Under the pieces are notes generated by a model, which ran no database searches, was not told the origin of the DNA, and was given only the letters and a program-made list of their open reading frames with translations. DNA of 64,000 nucleotides from Pseudarthrobacter psychrotolerans (GTDB lineage: Bacteria > Actinomycetota > Actinomycetes > Actinomycetales > Micrococcaceae): NCBI RefSeq assembly GCF_009911795.1, contig NZ_CP047898.1, positions 4,092,001-4,156,000 of the forward strand, in the 5' to 3' direction. This document shows, piece by piece, positions 37,982 through 47,451 of the stretch. The position numbers and the translations under genes are program-made. The stretch's first letter is position 1. Every line of letters starts with the position of its first letter.

Positions 37982-39134
37982 GCGACGGCCAGGCCAGGCT
38001 GGCTGCGGCCTCCAGTGCCATCCAGGCCTGCAGCTGGGTGGACAGTTCGACGGCGGCGCCTGGCGGATAGGTAGCGTCCGCCGCGCGGTGTGGCTGGGGA
38101 GAGAAAACGAGGGCCCCGTTGTCCCTTTCCGTCCTGCCTGCCCAGAATGCTTCGGCCGTGTCGGTCACTAGGCTGCGGGCGGTGGCCCGGATCCTTTCCG
38201 GAAGCCGTTCGTCCCGGGCGGCCAGCGCCAGATAGCGCACCAGGATGCCTGTGAACAGTCCGCCGTCACCGCCGCCCTCGCCACGTATGACGAGCCGCCC
38301 CGGTATGGTGAGCTCCTTCGCGACCGCGTCCACCAGCACCGCGGCCCGGGCGAGGTTGGCATCGCCGCCGAGCTCCAGCAGCGCTCCCAGCACGGGGCCT
38401 TGGTTGTAGGTGTAGATGGTGTTCTCCACCATCACTTCGCCGGCCGCATTGAGCCGCGCCCCGTCAATGTAGAGGCCCTGGGCCTCGTCAAACAGCACGG
38501 CATTGAGCCAGTCCACAAGCCGCTGTGCCTTGGCCTGCTGGCCTGTCCGGGCGTAGTAGAGCGCCACAGGGGCCGTGGCAGGGGTGTTCTTGAAATCGCG
38601 TTTTTTGCTCCAGAAGGTCCCGCCGCCCAGGTCGTCCGTGGAGGCGGAATCGAACTGCAGGGTCAGGGTTTTGTGGACCCTGGCGTTGCGGCGGCGTCCG
38701 GGTTTACGCGTCTCCTCGGCCAGGCCCTGCAGTCGACGCGTCGCCAGCGCCAGCCAGGCCATGTCGTCGAAATAGTTGTTGACGAAAGTGAAGGCGTTGC
38801 GCAGCCGGATCCCGGTGACCAGCCTGGACGCGAGCTTGCCGGCGCTGGGGTGGCGCGGGCCGTTGAACCTGGCTGCAGGGGTGGCACCGTTACCCAGTTC
38901 GCGGCGCCCGGCGTCCACCAGGCAGTCCACATAGTGCGCCTGCCACCAGTAATGCCAGGGGTGGAAGAGGTTCTTCAGGTGTTTCGACGGCCATTGCACG
39001 GCAGCGAGGTGGGTTCCCGGCAGGAAGAGCAGCCGCCGGCCGAAGAGCTCCGTGACGGAGCGGGCGGCCACGTTGGCCCTGGCCTGCCAGTCGACGGGTT
39101 GCCAGTCGGCGGGTTCGGCATCCGGCATGGTCAT
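37917..39134 (-). CDS. Glycoside hydrolase family 76-like protein
   Basis: 405 aa. The acid pair in FVNNYFDDMAWLALA matches the catalytic Asp-Asp of GH76 alpha-1,6-mannanases; STDDLGGGTFWSKKRDFKN and ENTIYTYNQGPVLGALLEL are further family blocks. No signal peptide is visible (MTMPDAEPADWQPVDWQ), so it acts inside the cell or its start is elsewhere. It may trim mannan-like or lipomannan structures. ATG 39134 or 39128 can serve as the start. Confidence 0.85.
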   Translation of the reverse strand: MTMPDAEPADWQPVDWQARANVAARSVTELFGRRLLFLPGTHLAAVQWPSKHLKNLFHPWHYWWQAHYVDCLVDAGRRELGNGATPAARFNGPRHPSAGKLASRLVTGIRLRNAFTFVNNYFDDMAWLALATRRLQGLAEETRKPGRRRNARVHKTLTLQFDSASTDDLGGGTFWSKKRDFKNTPATAPVALYYARTGQQAKAQRLVDWLNAVLFDEAQGLYIDGARLNAAGEVMVENTIYTYNQGPVLGALLELGGDANLARAAVLVDAVAKELTIPGRLVIRGEGGGDGGLFTGILVRYLALAARDERLPERIRATARSLVTDTAEAFWAGRTERDNGALVFSPQPHRAADATYPPGAAVELSTQLQAWMALEAAASLAWPSLTAAAPAAPGPEQAGRQPGRQ

Positions 39135-39174
39135 CCATTTAGCCTAACGGGTGCGGTCCACCGGAATTTCAGTT

Positions 39175-39194
39175 AACATTCACTAACTAATGTT
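39175..39194. promoter_or_regulatory. Inverted repeat upstream of SDR/acyl-CoA dehydrogenase operon
   Basis: AACATT (39175-39180) and AATGTT (39189-39194) are perfect arms with 8 bases between, 42 bases before the SDR start. The size fits a TetR-type operator for a lipid-responsive repressor, but no regulator gene is adjacent. Confidence 0.4.
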
Positions 39195-39236
39195 CCGCGC
39201 CGGTCACCGGCGTTGGGGCCGCATCAAGGAGGATGT

Positions 39237-40061
39237 ATGGACGTCTTGGGTACTGTCGCGCTGATTACGGGGGGGGCCTCCGGCTTAGGGGCTGCCACGG
39301 CAAAGCGCCTGTTCGACGCGGGCGCCTCGGTGGTGCTGATCGACCTGCCGTCCTCTGCCGGCGCGGCCTACGCCGCCGAGCTGAACGCGGCAGCGCTGAA
39401 CGCTGCCGGCAACGGTTCGGGGGACGGCTCCGGGGCACGAGCGGCCTTTGTCCCCGCAGACGTCACCAACGAAGCTGAGGTGCAGGCCGCCGTCGACACC
39501 GCTGTGGCGCTCGGGCCGCTCCGCATTGTTGTGAACTGCGCCGGCGTCGCCACGCCGGGCAAGGTCCTGGGCCGGGACGGCGTCCTCCCGTTGGACACGT
39601 TCAACCGCGTCATCCAGGTCAACCTGATCGGGACTTTTAATGTGCTGCGCCTGGCGGCCGCGGCCATGGTTTCAACGGAACCTGTGAACACTGATCTGGG
39701 CGGCCCTGAGCGCGGCGTCATCATCAACACCGCATCCGTGGCTGCCTTCGACGGGCAGATCGGCCAGCCGGCCTACGCCGCGTCCAAGGGCGCCGTCGCC
39801 GCCATGACACTGCCGCTGGCCCGGGAACTGGCCCGATCCCTGGTGCGCGTGGTGACCATCGCCCCGGGCATCTTCGAAACGCCCATGATGGCAACCCTCC
39901 CGCAGGACGCGCAGGATTCGCTGGGCCGGCAGGTCCCGCACCCGTCCCGCCTGGGCAAGCCCGCGGAATACGCCAGCCTGGTGGCCCACATTGTGGAAAA
40001 TGCGATGATCAACGGCGAAACCATCCGGCTCGACGGCGCCATCCGCATGGGCCCGAGATGA
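39237..40061 (+). CDS. SDR oxidoreductase, 3-hydroxyacyl-CoA dehydrogenase type 2-like
   Basis: 274 aa from ATG 39237, with AAGGAGG directly upstream. NAD motif [15 protein letters not shown], the NCAG block [10 protein letters not shown], catalytic Ser in [10 protein letters not shown] and [11 protein letters not shown] with Tyr and Lys. The layout and the ending [18 protein letters not shown] resemble HSD17B10-like 3-hydroxyacyl-CoA dehydrogenases. It overlaps the next gene by ATGA and they should act in one beta-oxidation-like route. Confidence 0.9.
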   Translation: MDVLGTVALITGGASGLGAATAKRLFDAGASVVLIDLPSSAGAAYAAELNAAALNAAGNGSGDGSGARAAFVPADVTNEAEVQAAVDTAVALGPLRIVVNCAGVATPGKVLGRDGVLPLDTFNRVIQVNLIGTFNVLRLAAAAMVSTEPVNTDLGGPERGVIINTASVAAFDGQIGQPAYAASKGAVAAMTLPLARELARSLVRVVTIAPGIFETPMMATLPQDAQDSLGRQVPHPSRLGKPAEYASLVAHIVENAMINGETIRLDGAIRMGPR

Positions 40062-41338
40062 GCCGGACGCCCACCTCCGAGCCGGCCATTTCGGAACCCG
40101 CCGCTTCGGAACCCGCTACCTCCGGGCCATCGATCGACGACCTGCCCACCGCCGATTTTTTCGATTATGAGTCTTTCCTCAGCGCTAAGGAGCGGGCCAA
40201 GCTGGTCGAGCTGCGCGAGTTCCTGGCCACCGAGATCGCCCCCTACGCGTCGGACTGGTGGAACAAGGCGGAGTTCCCGGCGCACATCCTGCCCAAGCTC
40301 GCCGCGCTGGAGCTGAGCACGCCGGCGCAGCGCGGCTACAGTAACCTCTTCGCCGGACTGGTCATCGCCGAGATGACGCGCGTTGATACTTCGATTGCCA
40401 CGTTTTTCCTGGTCCACCACGGCCTCTTTGTGGAGTCGCTCTACGGTTTCGGTTCGGCCGACCAGAAAGAGCGGCTGCTTGCGGACGCCGCAAGCCTGCG
40501 CATCACCGGCGCCTTCGCCCTCACCGAACCTGGCCACGGTTCCGATGTGGCCGGCGGGATGGAAACTCGTGCCCGGCGCATCTCCAGCGCAACGGGAGAG
40601 CCCGACGACGGCGGTGACAGTTGGGTGCTGAACGGCGCCAAGCGCTGGATCGGGAACGGGACGTTCTGCGACTACATGCTGGTGTGGGCCAGGGACGAGG
40701 CCGTGGCTGCCGACGGGCGTGGCGCCGTGCGCGGGTTCATCCTTGATGCTTCCTTGCCGGGTGTGAGCCGGAGCCGGATCGAGAACAAGATTGCGCTCCG
40801 GACCGTGCAGAACGCGGACATTGTGTTTACGGATGTCCGGGTCGCCGAGGCCGATCGATTCGCCGGCATCAGCAGTTTCGAGGACACCAACCAGCTCCTG
40901 CGGGGCTCGCGGATCATGGTGGCGTGGCAGGCCGTGGGGCAGCAGCTGGCGGCCTTCGACGTCGCCCGGCAGTACGCCGTCGAACGCCAACAGTTCGGCC
41001 GGCCGCTGGCGAAATTCCAGCTCATCCAGCAGCAGCTGGTGACGATGCTGGGCAACGCCGTGGCGAGCATGGCCATGATGGCGCGTATTGCCCAGCTGCA
41101 GGACGACGGCGCTGCGGATATGCCTCAGGTGGCCCTCGCCAAGTCCTACACCAGTGCCCGGATGCGGGAGACCGTTGCGCTGGGGCGGTCCATCCTGGGC
41201 GGCAACGGGATCGTGACCGACTACCGGATGGCCAAGATCTTCGCCGACGCCGAGGCCATCTACACCTACGAGGGCTCGTTCGAAATCAACACGCTCATTG
41301 TGGGCCGGGCGGTCACCGGCGTCTCGGCGATCGTCTGA
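40058..41338 (+). CDS. Acyl-CoA dehydrogenase, glutaryl-CoA dehydrogenase-like
   Basis: 426 aa. An N-terminal tail of about 30 residues holds repeated SEPA units. The FAD fold shows [29 protein letters not shown] and [16 protein letters not shown]. The C-terminal [21 protein letters not shown] places a Glu in the position of the catalytic base of glutaryl-CoA dehydrogenases. It is a flavoenzyme oxidising acyl-CoA; glutaryl-CoA specificity is inferred from that block. ATG 40058 overlaps the SDR stop. Confidence 0.87.
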   Translation: MSRTPTSEPAISEPAASEPATSGPSIDDLPTADFFDYESFLSAKERAKLVELREFLATEIAPYASDWWNKAEFPAHILPKLAALELSTPAQRGYSNLFAGLVIAEMTRVDTSIATFFLVHHGLFVESLYGFGSADQKERLLADAASLRITGAFALTEPGHGSDVAGGMETRARRISSATGEPDDGGDSWVLNGAKRWIGNGTFCDYMLVWARDEAVAADGRGAVRGFILDASLPGVSRSRIENKIALRTVQNADIVFTDVRVAEADRFAGISSFEDTNQLLRGSRIMVAWQAVGQQLAAFDVARQYAVERQQFGRPLAKFQLIQQQLVTMLGNAVASMAMMARIAQLQDDGAADMPQVALAKSYTSARMRETVALGRSILGGNGIVTDYRMAKIFADAEAIYTYEGSFEINTLIVGRAVTGVSAIV

Positions 41339-41354
41339 CTCCCACACAGCACTC

Positions 41355-41417
41355 GCGCGAACTGGCAGCTGATCCCCTCAAAACTTGGATTTGAGGGGAT
41401 TAGCTGCATGTTCGCGC
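41355..41417. terminator. Long interrupted hairpin between convergent genes
   Basis: Arms GCGCGAAC/GTTCGCGC (41355-41362, 41410-41417) close a second stem GATCCCCTCAAA/TTTGAGGGGATT. It begins 17 bases after the acyl-CoA dehydrogenase stop and ends against the DUF1684 stop, so it can terminate both. It is unrelated to the ACGCTCTCTCACTT family. Confidence 0.75.
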
Positions 41418-42254
41418 TCAGTCAATGAGGGCAGGCTGCTTTTCGCCGGCTTCGATTTTCGCGTCCAGGCTGTTGCCCTTCACGGGCATGGGGCAGGTGC
41501 CGTACGGGGTGAAGGCGCTGGGGTAGTTGATGGCGCGGTTGAAGTCCAGGACCACCGTGGCGTTCCCGGACGCATCAAGCCGGGGCCTGGGGGTGGAGAC
41601 TTTCCGCCACTCATCCGTTGAGTCCCCGTTGGTTTCGTCGTGGAACGTGATGGTCAGTGCCCCCAGTTTTTCCTCCTCCGCGTGCAGCCGGTATTCATGG
41701 TCAATGCCCGGCAGCCGGAAAACCACCTCGCCCACCGAATAGTGCACGCCGTCCACCAGCGGATTAGCGGTTCCGATCGGGATGGCCACCGGTTCCGGGT
41801 ACGGCTCGTAGGCTGCTTCGATCACCAGGTCCGGGTTGTAGTCGAAGGTGGGCACGCCGTCGAACTCCGTCAGCACTGGCGAACCGGAATCGCGGGTCCG
41901 GATGGCGAACCGGTCCGCGCGCATGGCGAGTTCCACCACTACCTGCTGCCCGTCCGCTCCGCCGAACTGCACCCACATCAGGGATTCCTCGTTGGCGAGG
42001 GAGGCTGTAATGGTCCCGTCAACGGGCTTGCCGGTTTCCACCAGCGTCAGGCCATCCTGCGCCGCAGCGGTGAGCGTCGCCGTCGTACTGTCCGTTGACC
42101 AGAGGCCGGGGGCGAGGTCGACGGCGGCGGGCCGGGACTCCAGCCACTGGAAGGACGTGAGGGTCAGCCAGCCGTGGCGGGTGGCGAGGGCTTTGTCCCG
42201 GTTGGTGCGGAAACGCTGCCAGCGTTCCAGCTGCGCGGCTGCGGTGGTGTTCAT
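41418..42254 (-). CDS. DUF1684 protein
   Basis: 278 aa. The ending DFNRAINYPSAFTPYGTCPM is the DUF1684 hallmark; ATRHGWLTLTSFQWL near the start also fits. It is cytoplasmic and mostly beta. Function is unknown in the family. It is divergent from ppc across 284 bases that hold no other gene I can support. Confidence 0.88.
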   Translation of the reverse strand: MNTTAAAQLERWQRFRTNRDKALATRHGWLTLTSFQWLESRPAAVDLAPGLWSTDSTTATLTAAAQDGLTLVETGKPVDGTITASLANEESLMWVQFGGADGQQVVVELAMRADRFAIRTRDSGSPVLTEFDGVPTFDYNPDLVIEAAYEPYPEPVAIPIGTANPLVDGVHYSVGEVVFRLPGIDHEYRLHAEEEKLGALTITFHDETNGDSTDEWRKVSTPRPRLDASGNATVVLDFNRAINYPSAFTPYGTCPMPVKGNSLDAKIEAGEKQPALID

Positions 42255-42538
42255 GGTTCCTCCAAAAGGGTTCTGGTTTTCCCCGGCTACAACGTCAAGG
42301 CTTACAACCCGGCGCAGACGCTGTCCATTCCGCCACGGACCACCACGGCCGCGTTGCTGCCGCAGACCTTGTCTTGCAGCCCGCAGGGAGTAACGTCAAA
42401 AGTGATGCAGCCGGCGCAATTTCTGAGACGGATTCCGCCTTCGCCATCCCGTGCGGGTAGCATCGATAGCTAGTAACGTGGCTCACAGTATCCAGCGCAG
42501 TGTACGAGCCAAGTCCGAACCCTCGAAAGACAGTTTCC

Positions 42539-45361
42539 ATGGCTAACACTGCAATGAATTCCGCAACCGACCTCGCCTCTGAACTGAGGGCCGACGTCCG
42601 GCGCGTTTCCACCCTGCTGGGCGAATCCCTGGTCCGCCAGCACGGCCCCGAACTCCTGGATCTGGTGGAGCAGGTCCGCCTCCTCACCAAGGAGTCCAAA
42701 GAGGCCGCCCGTGGCGGGGCCGATGCCACCGGGCCATGGAGCGCGCACGACGTCGTCGAACAGGTCCGCGAACTGCTCGGCTCCCTGCCGATCGAGCAGG
42801 CCACCGACCTGGTGCGTGCGTTCGCGTTCTACTTCCATCTGGCCAATGCGGCCGAGCAGGTCCACCGGGTCCGCGGCCTGCGGACACGGCAGGAGAAGGA
42901 CGGGTGGCTGGCCAAGGCCGTCACCGAAATCGTCGCCCAGGCGGGGCCCGGAGTCCTGCAGGAAGTGGTCAACGGGCTGGACGTCCGCCCCATCTTCACC
43001 GCCCACCCTACCGAGGCTTCGCGCCGTTCCGTGCTGGACAAGATCCGCAAGCTCTCTGATGTCCTGGCCGAGCCCACGAAGGAAGGCACCACGGCGCGCC
43101 GACGGCAGGACCGCCAGCTTTCGGAGGTCATCGACCAGATGTGGCAGACCGATGAACTGCGTCAGGTACGCCCCACTCCGGTGGACGAGGCCCGCAACGC
43201 GATCTACTACCTCGGCGGCATCCTGACGGACGCCATGCCCGAGATGCTCTCGGATTTCTCGGAACTGCTCGGTGAGCACGGCGTCAGCCTTTCATCCCAG
43301 GACGCACCCATCCGGTTTGGGTCCTGGATCGGCGGCGACCGGGACGGCAACCCCAACGTCACGGCGGCGGTCACGAGGGAAATCCTGCAGATCCAGAACC
43401 AGCACGCCGTCCGCATCAGCATCGCGATGATGGATGAGCTGATCTCCATCCTGTCCAACTCCACCGCATTGTCCGGCGCAGACCAGACCCTGCTGGACTC
43501 CATCGACGTGGACCTGAAGAAGCTGCCGGGCCTGGACCGGCGCGTCCTTGAGCTCAACGCCCAGGAGCCCTACCGACTCAAGCTCACGTGCATCAAGGCC
43601 AAGCTCATCAACACGGGCAAGCGGGTTGCCGCCGACTCCACCCATGAGCACGGCCGTGACTACAGCTCCACCGAGGAACTCCTCAACGACCTCGAACTGT
43701 TGGAGCTGTCCCTCCGCAACCACTCGGCGTCGCTCGCAGCCGATGGTGCGTTGGCCCGGGTCCGCCGCGCCGTCGCGTCCTTCGGCCTGCACCTGGCCAC
43801 CCTGGACATCCGCGAACACGCCGACCACCACCATGACGCCGTTGGCCAGCTGATGGACCGGCTGGGCGGCCCCGGCATCCGCTACGCGGAACTGAGCCGT
43901 GGGGAACGCTTTGAAGTGCTGGGCTCGGAGCTGGCCTCACGCCGGCCCCTGTCCGGCCACCCGATTAGGCTCGACGGCGTCGCTGACGGCACGTACGACG
44001 TCTTCCGGGAGATCCGCCGCGCCCTGCGCACGTACGGTCCGGATGTCATCGAGACCTACATCATTTCCATGACCCGCGGCGCGGACGACGTCCTGGCCGC
44101 GGCCGTCCTGGCCCGCGAGGCAGGCCTCATCAACCTGTTCGGGGAAACTCCCTACGCCAAGATCGGGTTCGCGCCCCTGCTGGAGACCGTAGAGGAGCTG
44201 CGTGCCTCCGCGGAGATCGTGGACCAGCTGCTGTCCGTTCCGTCCTACCGCGACCTGGTCCGGCTGCGCGGCGACGTCCAGGAAATCATGCTGGGCTACT
44301 CGGATTCCAACAAGGAATCCGGCGTGATGACCAGCCAGTGGGAGATCCACAAGACCCAGCGCAACCTGCGCGACGTGGCGGCCAAGCATGGCGTCCGCGT
44401 CCGGTTGTTCCACGGCCGCGGCGGTTCCGTGGGCCGCGGCGGTGGACCCACCTACGACGCCATCATGGCCCAGCCCAATGGCGTGCTGGAAGGCGAGATC
44501 AAGTTCACCGAACAGGGCGAGGTCATCTCGGACAAGTACTCGCTGCCGGAACTGGCCCGGGAAAACCTGGAGCTGTCCCTCGCGGCGGTGCTTCAGGGCT
44601 CGGCCCTGCACCGGGATCCGCGCACGTCGGACGACCAGCGCGAACGGTACGGGCACGTTATGGAAATCATCTCCGACGGTGCCTTCGACCGGTACCGGAA
44701 GCTGATCGACCATCCTGACCTGCCCGCCTACTTCCTGGCCTCCACTCCGGTGGAGCAGCTGGGCTCGCTGAACATCGGCTCCCGCCCGTCCAAACGCCCG
44801 GATTCCGGGGCAGGTCTCGGCGGCCTGCGTGCCATCCCCTGGGTGTTCGGCTGGACGCAGTCCCGGCAGATCGTGCCGGGCTGGTTCGGTGTGGGCTCGG
44901 GCCTGAAGGCTGCCCGCGAGGCCGGAAACTCCGCCCAGCTGGTCGAGATGATGGAAAACTGGCACTTCTTCCGGTCAGTACTGTCCAACGTGGAGATGAC
45001 CCTGGCCAAGACAGACCTGGACATCGCCGGGTACTACGTGGCCACCCTGGTTCCCGAGGACCTGCACCACATTTTCCGGGCCATCCGTGAAGAGTTCGAC
45101 CTCACGGTCGCCGAGGTCCAGACCCTTACCGGCGAGAACGTGCTCCTGGACGCGCAGCCGACGCTCAAGCGTTCGCTGGAGATCCGGGACCAGTACCTGG
45201 ACCCCATCAGCTACCTCCAGGTGGAGTTGCTCCGCCGCGTGCGGGCTAGCCAGGATGCCGAGGGCGGGAGCATCAGCGGCGCCGAGATTGACGAACGGCT
45301 CCAGCGCGCCATGCTGATCACCGTCAACGGCGTAGCGGCCGGCCTGCGCAACACTGGCTAA
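42539..45361 (+). CDS. ppc: Phosphoenolpyruvate carboxylase
   Basis: 940 aa, the usual length. Catalytic His lies in [18 protein letters not shown]; the substrate loop [50 protein letters not shown] and [17 protein letters not shown] are all intact, and the C-terminus ends LRNTG as expected. It carboxylates PEP to oxaloacetate to refill the TCA cycle. ATG 42539 is chosen from family alignment; the ribosome-binding site is weak. A repeat cluster begins 8 bases after the stop. Confidence 0.97.
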   Translation: MANTAMNSATDLASELRADVRRVSTLLGESLVRQHGPELLDLVEQVRLLTKESKEAARGGADATGPWSAHDVVEQVRELLGSLPIEQATDLVRAFAFYFHLANAAEQVHRVRGLRTRQEKDGWLAKAVTEIVAQAGPGVLQEVVNGLDVRPIFTAHPTEASRRSVLDKIRKLSDVLAEPTKEGTTARRRQDRQLSEVIDQMWQTDELRQVRPTPVDEARNAIYYLGGILTDAMPEMLSDFSELLGEHGVSLSSQDAPIRFGSWIGGDRDGNPNVTAAVTREILQIQNQHAVRISIAMMDELISILSNSTALSGADQTLLDSIDVDLKKLPGLDRRVLELNAQEPYRLKLTCIKAKLINTGKRVAADSTHEHGRDYSSTEELLNDLELLELSLRNHSASLAADGALARVRRAVASFGLHLATLDIREHADHHHDAVGQLMDRLGGPGIRYAELSRGERFEVLGSELASRRPLSGHPIRLDGVADGTYDVFREIRRALRTYGPDVIETYIISMTRGADDVLAAAVLAREAGLINLFGETPYAKIGFAPLLETVEELRASAEIVDQLLSVPSYRDLVRLRGDVQEIMLGYSDSNKESGVMTSQWEIHKTQRNLRDVAAKHGVRVRLFHGRGGSVGRGGGPTYDAIMAQPNGVLEGEIKFTEQGEVISDKYSLPELARENLELSLAAVLQGSALHRDPRTSDDQRERYGHVMEIISDGAFDRYRKLIDHPDLPAYFLASTPVEQLGSLNIGSRPSKRPDSGAGLGGLRAIPWVFGWTQSRQIVPGWFGVGSGLKAAREAGNSAQLVEMMENWHFFRSVLSNVEMTLAKTDLDIAGYYVATLVPEDLHHIFRAIREEFDLTVAEVQTLTGENVLLDAQPTLKRSLEIRDQYLDPISYLQVELLRRVRASQDAEGGSISGAEIDERLQRAMLITVNGVAAGLRNTG

Positions 45362-45368
45362 CCCCCTC

Positions 45369-45530
45369 GGACGCTCTCTCACTTAATGCGGATTTTCCGC
45401 CAACGCTCTCTCACTTTCTTAGGGAAAGTGAGAGAGCGTCGGCGGTTTTCTTGCGTTAAGTGAGAGAGCGTTTGCGTGAACCGGATGCTCTCTCACTTCC
45501 TGTGGGTTTTTCCGGAACGCTCTCTCACCG
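45369..45530. repeat. Composite palindromic repeat, copy E (six units)
   Basis: The order is forward unit (45369), central hairpin CAACGCTCTCTCACTTTC/GAAAGTGAGAGAGCGT with loop TTAGG (45401-45440), reverse unit (45456-45471), then two more forward units (45483 and 45515). The last one runs into the ABC ATPase gene: its TCA is that gene's stop codon. It lies between convergent ppc and ATPase genes. It is the largest copy in the window. Confidence 0.9.
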
Positions 45531-46268
45531 GCCGCCGTAGTGAACCACCACCGTCCGGCGGGTGTTGCGGCCGTCGGCGTACGCCATGGTGCTGACGCCC
45601 ACGCCGTACAGGGCCGTGAGTTCTTTCTCGCTCAGGAGCTCCAGGGCATCGCCGGTCCGGGGTCCGCCGGGAGTAAGCAGGACGGCCCGGTCCGCGAGGT
45701 ACAGGGCGTGGTCCGGGTGGTGCGTGCTGAGGAGCACCGCCATGCCGTCGGTCATCAGTTCGCGCAGGAGCCGCAGGACGCGGACCTGGTTCTTCAGGTC
45801 CAGGCCGGTGGCGGGCTCGTCCAGCACCAGGACCGGGCAGCCGGCGGCGATGGCCCGGGCAATCAGGACGAGCTGCTGCTCGCCGCCGCTGAGGGTGGTG
45901 AAGAACCTGCTGCGGAGGCCGACGATGCCCACCCTGTCCATGGCCTCCAGGGAAGCAGCCTGGTCCGCCGCGCCGGGCGAACGGAAGAGGCCGATCTGCC
46001 GGGCGCGCCCCATCAGCACCATGTCCAGGGCCCGGTAGGCGAAGGTACTGCCGTGGGCCTGCGGGACATAGCCCGCTCTGGCCGCCCGTGTGACGCTTCC
46101 CTCTACCGGGTTCAGCAGGCCGGCGGCGCAGCGCACCAGCGTGGTTTTGCCGCTGCCGTTGGGTCCCAGGACAGCGGTGGCGGTACCCGGGAGCACCTGG
46201 AAGCTGACGTCCCGGAAGACCCAGTCCGTCCGGCCGTATCCGAAGCCCACGCCGTTGAGCTCAAGCAT
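45525..46268 (-). CDS. FecE-type ABC transporter ATPase
   Basis: 247 aa from ATG 46268, with GGGAAA upstream and an 8-base overlap with the permease end. Walker A GPNGSGKTT, signature TLSGGEQQLVLIARA, Walker B PVLVLDEPATGLD and the switch LLSTHHPDHAL are intact. It powers the FecCD-type permease. Its stop codon lies inside a copy of the palindromic repeat, so the last residues (HYGGR) may be altered relative to relatives. Confidence 0.93.
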   Translation of the reverse strand: MLELNGVGFGYGRTDWVFRDVSFQVLPGTATAVLGPNGSGKTTLVRCAAGLLNPVEGSVTRAARAGYVPQAHGSTFAYRALDMVLMGRARQIGLFRSPGAADQAASLEAMDRVGIVGLRSRFFTTLSGGEQQLVLIARAIAAGCPVLVLDEPATGLDLKNQVRVLRLLRELMTDGMAVLLSTHHPDHALYLADRAVLLTPGGPRTGDALELLSEKELTALYGVGVSTMAYADGRNTRRTVVVHYGGR

Positions 46269-47451
46269 TTTCCCAGATCCTGTCCCGGTTCCGGCGCAGC
46301 AGGACAAAAAACACCGGCGCGCCGATCAGCGCCGTCAGCACGCCGAGCGGGATCTCGCCTGCCGTTAACGTGCGTGCCACGGTGTCCACGAGCATGATGT
46401 AGGCGCCGCCCAGGAGGAAGGACACCGGCAGCAGGACCCTGTGGTCCGGTCCAACCCACATCCTTGCCAGGTGCGGGACCACCAGGCCCACCCAGCTGAC
46501 CGCTCCGCTGACCGCGACCGCCCCGGCCACGATCAGTGCCACCGAAACCAGCACCACCCAGCGCAGCGGACGTGGCCGGATCCCCAGCGCGGTGGCGTCG
46601 TCGTCGCCCAGCGAGAGCACGTTGATGCGCCACCGCAATGCCAGGAGCACCAACGCGCCCCCGACGACGGGAATCAGCGCCACCAACACCTTGGCGAAGG
46701 TGGCGGTGGCTACGCTCCCCAGGAGCCAGAACACGATCGCCGGCAGGGTGGTGTTGGGATCCGCGATGTAGGTGACCAGAGCTACCAGCGCGGAAAAGAA
46801 CGAGCCCGTGACCACGCCGCCCAGGACGATCATGAGGAGGGGAGTCCCGCCGCGCCCCGAGGTGATGAGGAACAGCATGGCCAGGGCAATCAGTCCGAAA
46901 GCGAAGGAGCTGGTGATGAGGGCGAAGGTCCCCAGCCCGAGGAGTATCGCCAGCGCGCCGCCGAAGGATGCCCCGGCGGACACGCCGATGATGTCCGGGC
47001 TGACCAGCGGATTGTGGAAGATGGCCTGCAGCGCGGCGCCGCCGATCGCCAGGCCGCCGCCCACCAGCAGCGCCAGCAGCACGCGGGGGAGCCTGACCAG
47101 GAGCACCACATTCCCTTCGGTGGCGGTGGCTTCGGAGGTGACCGGCACAACTTGCCCCACCAGGATCTGCACCACGTGCCAGAGCGGAACGTTGTAGCGG
47201 CCCACTGCGAGGGCAACCAAGGTCACGGCAACCAGGAAGATGGTGCTGAGGGCGATGGGCTTCGAGGCCGATGGTCCTGGCCGGCCGTCCCGCTTCGTGC
47301 CACGGTCCCGGTCCCGGGCCCCGCCACCGGCCCGCACACCGTCCCGGCCAGCGTCGTAAGCGTCCCCGGCGGGGCCGGCGCCCCGCTCCGGGCCACCGGG
47401 CGCACGGGCGCGGCTGGCTTCAAGCCGTTCGTCGCTGGCGTCATGCAGCAT
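46261..47451 (-). CDS. FecCD-type ABC permease
   Basis: 396 aa. The first 65 residues are very rich in Arg, Gly, Asp and Ala (e.g. GGGARDRDRGTKRDGRPG) and lack hydrophobicity, unusual for the family. Ten helices follow, starting STIFLVAVTLVALAVG, with the family blocks LPRVLLALLVGGGLAIGGAALQ and VVPHLARMWVGPDHR. It moves siderophore-, heme-, cobalamin- or metal-type substrates. The start overlaps the binding-protein stop by 11 bases; a downstream start near residue 60 cannot be excluded. Confidence 0.92.
   Translation of the reverse strand: MLHDASDERLEASRARAPGGPERGAGPAGDAYDAGRDGVRAGGGARDRDRGTKRDGRPGPSASKPIALSTIFLVAVTLVALAVGRYNVPLWHVVQILVGQVVPVTSEATATEGNVVLLVRLPRVLLALLVGGGLAIGGAALQAIFHNPLVSPDIIGVSAGASFGGALAILLGLGTFALITSSFAFGLIALAMLFLITSGRGGTPLLMIVLGGVVTGSFFSALVALVTYIADPNTTLPAIVFWLLGSVATATFAKVLVALIPVVGGALVLLALRWRINVLSLGDDDATALGIRPRPLRWVVLVSVALIVAGAVAVSGAVSWVGLVVPHLARMWVGPDHRVLLPVSFLLGGAYIMLVDTVARTLTAGEIPLGVLTALIGAPVFFVLLRRNRDRIWENA

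Noticed and set aside
42255..42538. Small open frames in the gap between DUF1684 and ppc
   Set aside because: They lack ribosome-binding sites and run into or over the known genes; the gap reads as a divergent control region.
9524..45530. Repeats containing ACGCTCTCTCACTT considered as a CRISPR array
   Set aside because: Copies are thousands of bases apart, self-complementary, and lack regular spacers or cas genes.
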